From the NCBI GenBank assembly GCA_946403735.1, contig CAMJAZ010000166.1, positions 1-5,100 on the forward strand: 5,100 nt of DNA, given 5' to 3'. The position numbers and the translations under genes are program-made. Positions 1 to 5,100 of this stretch are shown here, in pieces. Within the stretch, counting starts at the first letter, position 1. Each line of letters begins with the position of its first letter. A model generated the notes under the pieces. That model ran no database searches, had not been told where the DNA came from, and was given only the letters and a program-made list of their open reading frames with translations. The DNA is from an uncultured Selenomonadales bacterium (lineage in GTDB: Bacteria > Bacillota > Negativicutes > Selenomonadales > Selenomonadaceae).

Positions 1-93
1 TTTAGAAATTTAGTTCTACATTTTAAATTTTTAATTCTTAATTAGCTAGTAGCGCGTAGCCTGTAGCTAAACAATTCTTAATTCTTAATTCAA
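1..93. repeat. Non-coding AT-rich tail with heptamer-periodic repeats, downstream of the glycosyltransferase gene
   Basis: No gene is visible. From 26 to 67 the plus strand divides into six consecutive 7-mers: three of the form AATTnnn (26-46), then three ending TAGC (47-67: TAGTAGC, GCGTAGC, CTGTAGC). A second block at 73-93 has AATTCTT twice and then AATTCAA, ending exactly at the stop codon of the glycosyltransferase gene. Arms TTAGCTA (42-48) and TAGCTAA (64-70) are perfect inverted repeats around a 15-base loop, but no T-run follows on either strand, so this is not a typical Rho-independent terminator. Confidence 0.7.
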
Positions 94-1353
94 TCAGTCT
101 CCGCGTCCTTCAAAATTTTTCATATCGTCATAACTCATGGAACGCGTATGTTTTGTATGCGCCCATTCATGTTCGTTGCGGTGGATAAAACCTAAAAATA
201 TTATCGGAATCCATGTGTAAATGAAAATTGGGTAAAGCAACATATAAAACCACGACTTAATTTTAGCGCGAACTTTTATTAAAATTATCATCGGCAGGAG
301 ATATTGACCTATCATTATAGCTGTCATAATTTGCGACGGCATAACCGAATAAATATTTGTGAATATTGGACCTGTTGCAAGCTGAATGTAGCTTATGACC
401 ATGAAAAACGCTGACAACATTAAAAAATGTGGTTGCAAAAGATAAATACAGCCGTCCCAAATGCGAATATCTTTTTGCCGCCAGCCTTCGACAATTAATT
501 TTGGAATGAAACGGTGTGCAACGTCGAATTGACCTTGCGCCCAACGTTTTCTCTGCGTCCAAGATTGTTTGAACGTCAACGGCTTTTCGTCGTAAACAAC
601 TGCGTCATGCGCCCACGTCGTCTTCAATCCTTCCGCTAAAGATTTCATAGTAAATTCCATATCTTCAGTAAGGCAAGTTGCACGCCAGCCGTGACGTTTC
701 AACACGTCAACAGTTATGCACATTCCAGTACCGCCGAGTACCGCTGAAAGTCCGATATTAGTTTTTGCAAGGTGCGACACGTGATCGATAATCCAAAACG
801 CAATAGCAAAAGTTCCAGATACCCACGTATCATAAGGATTTTTCGCGTCAAGGAAACCTTGAATGATTTTATCGCCCTTCAAAAGACGGTTATTCATTTC
901 CATTAAAAAGTTTGGGTGAACTAAATTATCCGCGTCAAAGATACAAACGGCGTCATAAAATTTGCCGTCCTGCTCCATAGCGAAAATTTTTTCAAACATC
1001 CATTCAAGCGCAAAGCCTTTACTTTTCTTTTCCTTATCGACGCGAACACAGACGATAGCGCCAGCCTTTTCAGCAATTTCGGCGGTGTTGTCGTGGCAGT
1101 TGTCCGCGATAACGTAAACGTCATAAAGTTCACGTGGATATTTCAGCGACAAAAGATTTTTTATCAGCGGTGCAATAACCGCGCTTTCATTGTGTGCCGC
1201 AACTATGACGGCGAATTTTTTTTGCGGCGTAGTAAATTTTTTTTCCGATTTACGCCACATTCCACAAAATCCAATGATGAAAAAGTACATCGTGAACAGA
1301 AAAAGTATTATCTGAAGAGGTACCATTACTACATCAAGCGGGTAATTAAACAA
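94..1353 (-). CDS. Membrane-anchored family 2 glycosyltransferase (processive-type GT2)
   Basis: This 419-residue protein should transfer a sugar from a nucleotide-sugar donor at the cytoplasmic face of the membrane, probably into a surface or extracellular glycan; donor and acceptor cannot be read from sequence. One membrane segment lies at about residues 9-31. The GT-A domain follows, with AAHNE at 52-56, an acidic ADN at 83-85, the metal-binding DAD at 140-142, GGTG at 207-210, the catalytic-base TED at 229-231 and QRKRW at 267-271. The Q-x-x-R-W signature is typical of cellulose- and hyaluronan-synthase-like GT2 enzymes. Hydrophobic segments at about 303-325, 340-360 and 367-390 follow, then a W-x-H-T-x-H-T-R tail (397-404). 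The start is TTG: GGAG lies 8 bases upstream and an in-frame TAG is directly before it, so no earlier start exists. It is the last gene of the block. All key catalytic residues are present, so it looks functional. Confidence 0.93.
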   Translation of the reverse strand: MFNYPLDVVMVPLQIILFLFTMYFFIIGFCGMWRKSEKKFTTPQKKFAVIVAAHNESAVIAPLIKNLLSLKYPRELYDVYVIADNCHDNTAEIAEKAGAIVCVRVDKEKKSKGFALEWMFEKIFAMEQDGKFYDAVCIFDADNLVHPNFLMEMNNRLLKGDKIIQGFLDAKNPYDTWVSGTFAIAFWIIDHVSHLAKTNIGLSAVLGGTGMCITVDVLKRHGWRATCLTEDMEFTMKSLAEGLKTTWAHDAVVYDEKPLTFKQSWTQRKRWAQGQFDVAHRFIPKLIVEGWRQKDIRIWDGCIYLLQPHFLMLSAFFMVISYIQLATGPIFTNIYSVMPSQIMTAIMIGQYLLPMIILIKVRAKIKSWFYMLLYPIFIYTWIPIIFLGFIHRNEHEWAHTKHTRSMSYDDMKNFEGRGD

Positions 1354-1361
1354 CTAACTAT

Positions 1362-1365
1362 CTCC
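1362..1365 (-). promoter_or_regulatory. Ribosome binding site of the glycosyltransferase gene (supports a TTG start)
   Basis: GGAG (within AATGGAGATAG) lies 8 bases before the TTG at 1353, with an in-frame TAG immediately preceding the TTG. The next in-frame ATG (1326) is too far from this site. The site abuts copy A of the 24-bp direct repeat. Confidence 0.85.
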
Positions 1366-1389
1366 ATTCACGATTAAAAATTTTTACTT
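1366..1389. repeat. 24-bp direct repeat, copy A (left of the NrdG-like gene)
   Basis: This copy matches 1858-1881 at 23 of 24 positions (the mismatch is at 1371 versus 1863) in the same orientation, 492 bp apart. It contains the 12-bp palindrome TAAAAATTTTTA. It covers the last codons and stop of the NrdG-like gene and the start of the leader of the glycosyltransferase gene; the GGAG ribosome binding site follows immediately on the minus strand. Confidence 0.9.
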
Positions 1390-1853
1390 AAATTCCAAAA
1401 AAGTTTTGTAATATCTTTAAAATTTCCAGTTTGATTCAGATAAAGTTTCTGATTTGTTGTACGACTGAATAAATCTCCCAAATTTTTCTGATAACTACCA
1501 ACTTTAACATAATCAAATATTTTCATCCATTCTTCTGGAAAAATATTTCTGCCTGAATAAATTGCTGTTTTCAAATTCAAACGTTGCACAAATTTTACGT
1601 GATTAATGAACTCAATATGATCGACGAATGTATTGTTGCCTTCGCCTAAGAAACAAACACAAGTTATTTGTGGAAGATATGCGCTAATAATTGAAAATAT
1701 ATTGTCCTTCAAAATATTGCCATAATCGCACAACTTTAATTCAGGATAGTGGCAATTTATACAATGATTTTGACAGCCAGAAATATAGACGCATAAAGAT
1801 TTTTCACTAGGAATTTCTAAATTACTTACACCTATTTCAGTATAGTAGAGCAT
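1374..1853 (-). CDS. NrdG-like radical SAM activating protein (anaerobic ribonucleotide reductase activase family)
   Basis: This 159-residue protein resembles NrdG-type activases, which use a 4Fe-4S cluster and S-adenosylmethionine to install the glycyl radical of the anaerobic ribonucleotide reductase NrdD. Visible support: the cluster motif C27-x3-C31-x2-C34 followed by HYPEL, a strand-like ITCVCFLGEG (63-72) where the family has its SAM-contacting Gly-Gly-Glu/Asp segment, YSGR at 99-102, DYVKVGSY (114-121), and TTNQKLY (132-138), all in the expected order. The G-G-D/E motif is altered to L-G-E-G. No nrdD lies in the window, so the partner may be elsewhere or a different glycyl radical enzyme. 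The only reasonable start is the ATG at 1853, because an in-frame TGA lies 6 bases upstream. It has no recognisable Shine-Dalgarno and may depend on re-initiation from the coiled-coil gene ending 22 bases before. Composition (about 29% G+C) and flanking direct repeats suggest a later arrival. The protein's last residues are encoded inside the left repeat copy. Confidence 0.8.
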   Translation of the reverse strand: MLYYTEIGVSNLEIPSEKSLCVYISGCQNHCINCHYPELKLCDYGNILKDNIFSIISAYLPQITCVCFLGEGNNTFVDHIEFINHVKFVQRLNLKTAIYSGRNIFPEEWMKIFDYVKVGSYQKNLGDLFSRTTNQKLYLNQTGNFKDITKLFWNLSKNF

Positions 1854-1857
1854 ACAA

Positions 1858-1881
1858 ATTCAAGATTAAAAATTTTTACTT
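1858..1881. repeat. 24-bp direct repeat, copy B (right of the NrdG-like gene)
   Basis: This is the second copy of the 24-bp repeat. It covers the last Lys codon and TAA of the coiled-coil gene and most of the 22-base gap before the NrdG-like ATG. The stop codon used here (AAG-TAA) is in a different frame from the one used in copy A, so the same DNA ends two genes in two frames. Unlike copy A, it is not followed by a Shine-Dalgarno sequence. Confidence 0.9.
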
Positions 1882-2250
1882 CAACGCTGAAACAATAGCG
1901 GCAACCATTACAACGACGGCTACAACTACAGCGATTACTTGCCAACGCGCAGAATTTATTTCTGCTTTAATTTCAGCAATATCAGCTTTATTATTTTCTT
2001 CAACTTTATCAATTTTTTTGTCAAGCCTTTCGACATCTTTTTTCAAAAGCGCCACATCAGTTTTTAATTCTGTTACGTCTTTTTTTAAGCCTTTAACATC
2101 AGTTTTTAATTCTGTGACATCTTTTTTTAAGCCTTCAACATCAGTTTTTAACTCACCGAAAATATCAATTAAAACATCTAATTTGGCGTTAATATCTTGA
2201 TTCGTTGGATAAGGTTCACCAAATCTATTAACTAAAATTTTATTAGCCAT
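1876..2250 (-). CDS. Small tail-anchored coiled-coil protein with 14-residue repeats
   Basis: No family function is recognised. From the favoured start the protein has 124 residues: a short N-terminal region, a long heptad coiled coil (about residues 38-86) and one C-terminal hydrophobic helix (about 103-122) ending in SALK. In the coiled coil, Val or Ile sits at position a and Leu or Val at d for seven successive heptads. Alternating LKTDV and LKKDV halves make a 14-residue repeat matching a 42-bp DNA repeat. The layout predicts an oligomer held on the inner membrane face by its tail. A coiled coil plus one terminal helix also occurs in Borrelia Bdr proteins, XhlA-type phage proteins and DUF1640-like proteins; none is convincingly supported here. 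An ATG at 2259 would add Met-Ile-Ala, but the ATG at 2250 is preceded by GAGATGA at 5-base spacing and is preferred. It lies 61 bases after pssA and 22 before the NrdG-like gene. Confidence 0.75.
   Translation of the reverse strand: MANKILVNRFGEPYPTNQDINAKLDVLIDIFGELKTDVEGLKKDVTELKTDVKGLKKDVTELKTDVALLKKDVERLDKKIDKVEENNKADIAEIKAEINSARWQVIAVVVAVVVMVAAIVSALK
2033..2153. repeat. 42-bp tandem repeat inside the coiled-coil gene
   Basis: Two adjacent 42-bp units (2054-2095 and 2096-2137) match at about 39 of 42 positions, with partial units on both sides (about 2033-2053 and 2138-2153). Each unit begins ACATCAGTTTTTAA on the plus strand and encodes 14 residues, two coiled-coil heptads. The near-identity at DNA level points to recent slippage or unequal recombination, so unit number may vary between strains. 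Confidence 0.9.
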
Positions 2251-2255
2251 TGCAA

Positions 2256-2279
2256 TCATCTCGCAAAAAAAATCTCCAT
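2256..2279 (-). other. Possible leader mini-ORF overlapping the first ATG of the coiled-coil gene
   Basis: An ATG at 2279 opens a 7-codon frame (MEIFFAR) that ends with a TGA overlapping the ATG at 2259 as ATGA. Such an overlap can couple translation. However, the mini-ORF has no ribosome binding site of its own, the GGAG lies inside it, and the later ATG at 2250 is the better start of the coiled-coil gene. It may well be chance. Confidence 0.2.
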
Positions 2280-2311
2280 TACGAATTAAGCATTACGAAT
2301 TACGCATTATT
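2278..2311. repeat. Heptamer array between pssA and the coiled-coil gene
   Basis: On the plus strand four consecutive 7-mers of the form ATTAmGm (m is A or C) run from 2278 to 2305, followed by ATTATT up to the pssA stop codon. On the transcribed minus strand TAAT recurs every 7 bases. The last unit runs straight into GGAGAT in the leader of the coiled-coil gene. The same unit type appears as AAGAATT repeats on the minus strand at 73-93. Confidence 0.85.
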
Positions 2312-3013
2312 TTACACTTCCCGTGACATAAGTGTCAAAAGGGAATTTACAATGCCGAAAACAGCGTAGGTTGAAAAAATTGCCGTCAATGCGCCTTGCC
2401 ATAATGCGTCACGCGAAAAATACATAATCGCTACGAACATTGCTACTGCAACAACGATAGCGACGGGAAAAATTTTTTCGCCGCCGCCTTTAAAATCTGG
2501 ATAGTGAACGTGACTAACCATTAAGTACGCCACAACAATTATCGTTATCGGGTAGACCATGCCGAAATTTTCGGGGTGAATTGAAAGTGCTAAAAATAAA
2601 AGTGTAGTCGTTGCAACGATACAGCCGCCTGCAGGTATCGCCAGCCCCATGAAAAAGCCGTGTACAACGCCTGTGCTGACATTAAATCTTGCAAGCCGCC
2701 ACATTCCGCACAATGCAAAAATTATCGCTGCTACTTTTCCAAGCCAACCAAAATTATAAAGACAAAATGAATAAGCTAAAAATGCTGGTGCAATGCCGAA
2801 TGATCCTAAGTCGCAGAGTGAATCCATTTCCTTGCCGAAGTCCGACGCTACGCCCAATGCTCGCGCTACTCTACCGTCAAGTCCATCTGCGATTAGTGCA
2901 AGCAAAATGAAAATCGAGGCTAAGAAATAATTTTCTTCAAACGTCGCCAATATTGAACACATTCCGAAAAATAAATTTGCCGCCGTGCAAATGTTTGGTA
3001 AAGCTCTTTTCAA
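2312..3013 (-). CDS. pssA: CDP-diacylglycerol--serine O-phosphatidyltransferase (phosphatidylserine synthase)
   Basis: PssA condenses CDP-diacylglycerol with L-serine to give phosphatidylserine and CMP, the step leading to phosphatidylethanolamine. It acts in the cytoplasmic membrane. The 233-residue protein carries the full CDP-alcohol phosphotransferase signature D-G-x2-A-R-x8-G-x3-D-x3-D: D46, G47, A50, R51, G60, D64 and D68, all intact. The N-terminal PNICTAANLFFG, the SFGIAPAFLAY stretch (71-81) after the signature, and RLARFNV (106-112) are typical of the Bacillus-type integral-membrane PssA rather than phosphatidylglycerophosphate synthase. Several hydrophobic segments fill the rest, for example 29-45, 91-105, 119-146, 152-168 and 182-199. 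The start is TTG, with GAGGTG ending 6 bases upstream and an in-frame TGA 6 bases upstream. The decarboxylase Psd, often a neighbour, is not in the window. It lies 50 bases downstream of the antiporter gene. Motif and length strongly support the call; serine as substrate rests on family resemblance. Confidence 0.95.
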   Translation of the reverse strand: MKRALPNICTAANLFFGMCSILATFEENYFLASIFILLALIADGLDGRVARALGVASDFGKEMDSLCDLGSFGIAPAFLAYSFCLYNFGWLGKVAAIIFALCGMWRLARFNVSTGVVHGFFMGLAIPAGGCIVATTTLLFLALSIHPENFGMVYPITIIVVAYLMVSHVHYPDFKGGGEKIFPVAIVVAVAMFVAIMYFSRDALWQGALTAIFSTYAVFGIVNSLLTLMSREV

Positions 3014-3019
3014 TTTTCA

Positions 3020-3025
3020 CACCTC
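3020..3025 (-). promoter_or_regulatory. Ribosome binding site of pssA (supports a TTG start)
   Basis: GAGGTG on the minus strand ends 6 bases before the TTG at 3013. An in-frame TGA lies between it and the start, and no ATG in frame lies nearby, so this site decides the start of pssA. Confidence 0.85.
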
Positions 3026-3031
3026 GATTTT

Positions 3032-3066
3032 AGTTTTATCTTTTAGGGATTAGCTTTTAGTTTTTA
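3032..3066. repeat. Heptamer array between nhaC and pssA
   Basis: On the minus strand, five successive 7-mers each begin with TAA, the first being the nhaC stop codon itself (TAAAAAC, then TAAAAGC, and three more). The phase is kept exactly from 3066 down to 3032. The pssA ribosome binding site GAGGTG follows after 6 bases. The unit differs in sequence from the array after pssA but shares the 7-bp period and the TAA. Confidence 0.8.
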
Positions 3067-4581
3067 GGAGTCTGCAGGAGGATTAATTTTAGCGCGAATA
3101 ACGAACATTGCAAGAGCTATACACGCTAAACTTACGGCAAGTCCAATCCAGCCGTTTTGAGCGACGCCAGCAACTAAAAATCCTACCGTGCAACACGCTG
3201 AAACTACTATAACGTACGGAACTTGCGTTGCAACATGTTCAAGGTGGTTACATTGCGCACCCGCCGACGCTAAAATTGTTGTGTCTGAAATTGGGGACGC
3301 ATGGTCGCCGCAGACTGAACCTGATAAAATCGCCGCTATGCAAATTACAAGCAAATTCGCCGTTTCTTCCGTTGGCAAGTTCATAAGTATCGATAATGAA
3401 ATTGGAATTAAAATTCCGAACGTCCCCCAGCTTGTACCCGTTGCAAACGCTAAACATATTGACACGATGAAAAATACTACTGGCAGGAACATTGCTAACG
3501 AAGTATGTTGCTTAACAATCGTTCCGACGTAGCCTCCCAAGTTCAAATAGTCACTGCCGCAAACGCCTGATAAAGTCCACGCTAAGCACAAAATGAAAAT
3601 CGCGGGAACCATTGCTTTAAATCCCTGCGCGTAACATTCGCAGTACTCCGAAAAGCTGATGACTTTGCGCGGCACATAAAGTACAGTTATGAAAATCAAC
3701 GCGATGAATGAACCTAACGCCAGAGCTTGTGACGCGTCGCAGTCTGCAAAGGCGTCAGCTATAGATTTGCCGTCGTGAATGCCGCCAGTATAAAGCATTC
3801 CGTAAATGCAGACGCCAATTAAAACTATAAGCGGTAAGACTAAATCGATAATTTTACCATTGCCGCCCGTAATTTTTGATTCGTCCACGTCTTTATATTC
3901 AGCTGGAATTTTCAATTCGTTTAAACTTTCGTCAACAGATTTTCGCATTGTCGCAAAATCTCTGTCGCTTACGATGATAAACGCCATAAAAAGCATTGTC
4001 AAAATTGCGTAAAAGTTGAAAGGTATCGTTTGCAGGAAAAGTACAAATCCATCGACAAGCGAATCTTCAGGAAGTGATGAACTAACTGCCGCCGCCCAAC
4101 TTGAAACAGGCGCTATGATACAAATGGGGGCTGCCGTCGAGTCGATGACGTAGGCTAACTTTGCACGGGCAATTTTGAATTTATCTGTAACAGGGCGCAT
4201 AACTGTTCCTACCGTCAAACAGTTGAAGTAGTCGTCTATGAAAATTAAAATTCCTAAAAATGCCGTAACGCCCAATGCAGATTTTTTACCAGAAATTGTA
4301 CGTCGCGCCCAATCGCCATAAGCACGAGTTGCACCAGAACGAGTTATAGCCGCAACTAAAATTCCTAAAATGACGAGGAACGCTAAAATATTTACGTTGC
4401 CGCCAACTTTTTCTGCCATTATGTCAAAAAACGTCGTGATTGATGCTAGAAAATTTCCGCCAGTAAAAATCATTACGCCAGAAAAAATTCCGATTATCAG
4501 CGAAATATAAACTTCCTTTGTAGCAAGTGCCAACACAATAGTTATAATCGGCGGCAACATTGAAAGTGCGCTAACCTCCAT
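3064..4581 (-). CDS. Na+/H+ antiporter, NhaC family
   Basis: This 505-residue polytopic membrane protein belongs to the NhaC antiporter family, which exchanges cytoplasmic Na+ for external H+ (some members exchange organic acids, such as the malate/lactate antiporter MleN). Family hallmarks are intact: a long conserved block at 114-135 starting FIDDYFN and containing TVGTVMRPVTDKF, DSTAAP at 147-152, ATGTSWGTFG at 380-389 and GDHASPISDTT at 425-435. Roughly ten to twelve hydrophobic segments are visible, with a charged cytoplasmic-type loop at about 205-243. Length is normal for the family. The ATG at 4581 is preceded by AGGTG at 4-base spacing and a further GGAAGGA, so it is chosen; an ATG eight codons in (4560) is possible, since GGAGG lies between the two, but its spacing is long. 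It starts 24 bases after the upstream membrane gene ends. Exact substrate cannot be read from the sequence. Confidence 0.93.
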   Translation of the reverse strand: MEVSALSMLPPIITIVLALATKEVYISLIIGIFSGVMIFTGGNFLASITTFFDIMAEKVGGNVNILAFLVILGILVAAITRSGATRAYGDWARRTISGKKSALGVTAFLGILIFIDDYFNCLTVGTVMRPVTDKFKIARAKLAYVIDSTAAPICIIAPVSSWAAAVSSSLPEDSLVDGFVLFLQTIPFNFYAILTMLFMAFIIVSDRDFATMRKSVDESLNELKIPAEYKDVDESKITGGNGKIIDLVLPLIVLIGVCIYGMLYTGGIHDGKSIADAFADCDASQALALGSFIALIFITVLYVPRKVISFSEYCECYAQGFKAMVPAIFILCLAWTLSGVCGSDYLNLGGYVGTIVKQHTSLAMFLPVVFFIVSICLAFATGTSWGTFGILIPISLSILMNLPTEETANLLVICIAAILSGSVCGDHASPISDTTILASAGAQCNHLEHVATQVPYVIVVSACCTVGFLVAGVAQNGWIGLAVSLACIALAMFVIRAKINPPADS

Positions 4582-4585
4582 TTAA

Positions 4586-4590
4586 CACCT
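4586..4590 (-). promoter_or_regulatory. Ribosome binding site of the nhaC-family gene
   Basis: AGGTG on the minus strand lies 4 bases before the ATG at 4581, with GGAAGGA slightly further upstream (4592-4598). It supports this ATG over the one at 4560. Confidence 0.75.
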
Positions 4591-4605
4591 ATCCTTCCGT
4601 TATAC

Positions 4606-5100
4606 TTAAATTCTAAAAAATCTCCTTATCGCGTCAATAATATTTTGTAAAAGATTTGTGAGCCAATCTGGAATAGGAACTCCTAAATGCCCAGCATTTT
4701 GAAGTATTGATAGCAATGTGTATACCAAGAAGACTATTAAAATTATTTCATTTAGATTATTAATAGGCACTAATTGTTTTTCGTCAACCTCATTTAACGC
4801 CATGATGATTACTAAAAATATAATTATTAATAAAAATTCTTGTATCGCTGAAACAACCGTTAAATTATGAGTTTTAAATTTATAGGCAAGTGCCAACACA
4901 AAATTTATAGTCAGAGCAATGAAGAATGTTTTAGACAGACCATCTATTTTTTCTCCTATTAATTCGTCGGGATAACGCGACATTATCATAGTTTTTTCTG
5001 TCGAGGTAAGAGCATTAAAACATATTTCAATGTTTTTCTGATATTCTTGTTTTTCTGGATCTTTAAGAATCTTTTGCAATTCATCAAGCTCCAAAATTTC
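4606..5100 (-). CDS. Hypothetical three-helix membrane protein, 5' end outside the window
   Basis: The function is not recognised. The visible part begins with a polar, helix-prone, charged region (first 50 residues or so, rich in Glu, Lys and Asp), then three hydrophobic segments at about residues 55-72, 83-101 and 114-131, counted from the TTG at 5094. It ends in a short amphipathic, basic tail (WLTNLLQNIIDAIRRFFRI). The TTG at 5094 could serve as a start only formally: the frame stays open through the last window base (5100), and no ribosome binding site can be examined, so the gene is best treated as 5'-partial. By hand count it is about 29% G+C, clearly more AT-rich than the antiporter gene it precedes. 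The stop codon is 24 bases before nhaC, so the two could be co-transcribed and translationally close. A small accessory or signalling membrane protein is possible, but nothing supports a specific role. Confidence 0.7.
   Translation of the reverse strand, partial: EILELDELQKILKDPEKQEYQKNIEICFNALTSTEKTMIMSRYPDELIGEKIDGLSKTFFIALTINFVLALAYKFKTHNLTVVSAIQEFLLIIIFLVIIMALNEVDEKQLVPINNLNEIILIVFLVYTLLSILQNAGHLGVPIPDWLTNLLQNIIDAIRRFFRI

Noticed and set aside
42..70. Candidate Rho-independent terminator from the TTAGCTA / TAGCTAA inverted repeat
   Set aside because: The stem is AT-rich, the loop is 15 bases, and no T-run follows on the transcribed strand, so it is noted only as an inverted repeat.
1093..1377. 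Plus-strand 94-codon open frame over the start of the glycosyltransferase gene
   Set aside because: It is antisense to the conserved GT-A domain start and encodes a low-complexity, Arg/Lys/Phe-rich product typical of a shadow frame.
1372..1389. TAAAAATTTTTA palindrome as an operator or terminator
   Set aside because: It is a short A/T palindrome with no loop or G+C stem, and it overlaps coding sequence; the direct-repeat relationship is the better supported observation.
2018..2200. Plus-strand 60-codon open frame with Ser/Thr/Phe-rich repeats
   Set aside because: It is the antisense of the coiled-coil repeat; its periodicity is fully explained by the 42-bp units, and it has no independent support.
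3188..3532. Plus-strand 114-codon open frame inside nhaC
   Set aside because: It lies wholly opposite a conserved antiporter gene with intact family motifs and has no recognisable domain.
4523..4901. 16-bp exact match GCAAGTGCCAACACAA at 4523-4538 and 4886-4901
   Set aside because: Both copies encode the hydrophobic peptide VLALA in membrane helices of two genes; shared codon preference is a sufficient explanation, and no longer similarity surrounds them.

Overview
The window carries six genes in a row, all on the minus strand and separated by only 20 to 52 bases, so they read as one co-directional, possibly co-transcribed block. In transcription order (right to left) they are: a three-helix membrane protein of unknown function running off the right edge (4606-5100), an NhaC-family Na+/H+ antiporter (3064-4581), the phosphatidylserine synthase PssA (2312-3013), a small tail-anchored coiled-coil protein (1876-2250), an NrdG-like radical SAM activase (1374-1853), and a membrane-anchored family 2 glycosyltransferase (94-1353). 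No tRNA, rRNA, CRISPR array, transposase or convincing Rho-independent terminator was seen. The leftmost 93 bases are repeat-rich non-coding DNA.

The organism looks like an anaerobic, moderately AT-rich bacterium. The oxygen-sensitive NrdG-type protein and the style of NhaC and glycosyltransferase would fit an anaerobic Firmicute (for example Negativicutes or Clostridia), but this is an impression and not a placement. Good Shine-Dalgarno sequences are present, and two genes start with TTG. Hand counts show two compositional classes. Much of nhaC and the core of the glycosyltransferase gene run near 45% or more G+C, while the NrdG-like gene (about 29%) and the truncated membrane gene (about 29%) are much more AT-rich, which hints at a different origin.

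The conserved genes are membrane-centred: phospholipid head-group synthesis, cation/proton exchange, and a membrane glycosyltransferase probably making a surface glycan. No shared pathway is evident, so the order may be only a convenient operon.

The most unusual content is between the genes. Three of the gene ends run straight into 7-bp periodic sequence; after pssA and nhaC, each unit carries TAA, so all three frames are closed within about 20 bases. The NrdG-like gene is bracketed by two 24-bp direct repeats (23/24 identical, 492 bp apart) that form the 3' ends of two neighbouring genes in different reading frames. This suggests that the gene was inserted, by repeat duplication, between the coiled-coil gene and the glycosyltransferase gene.
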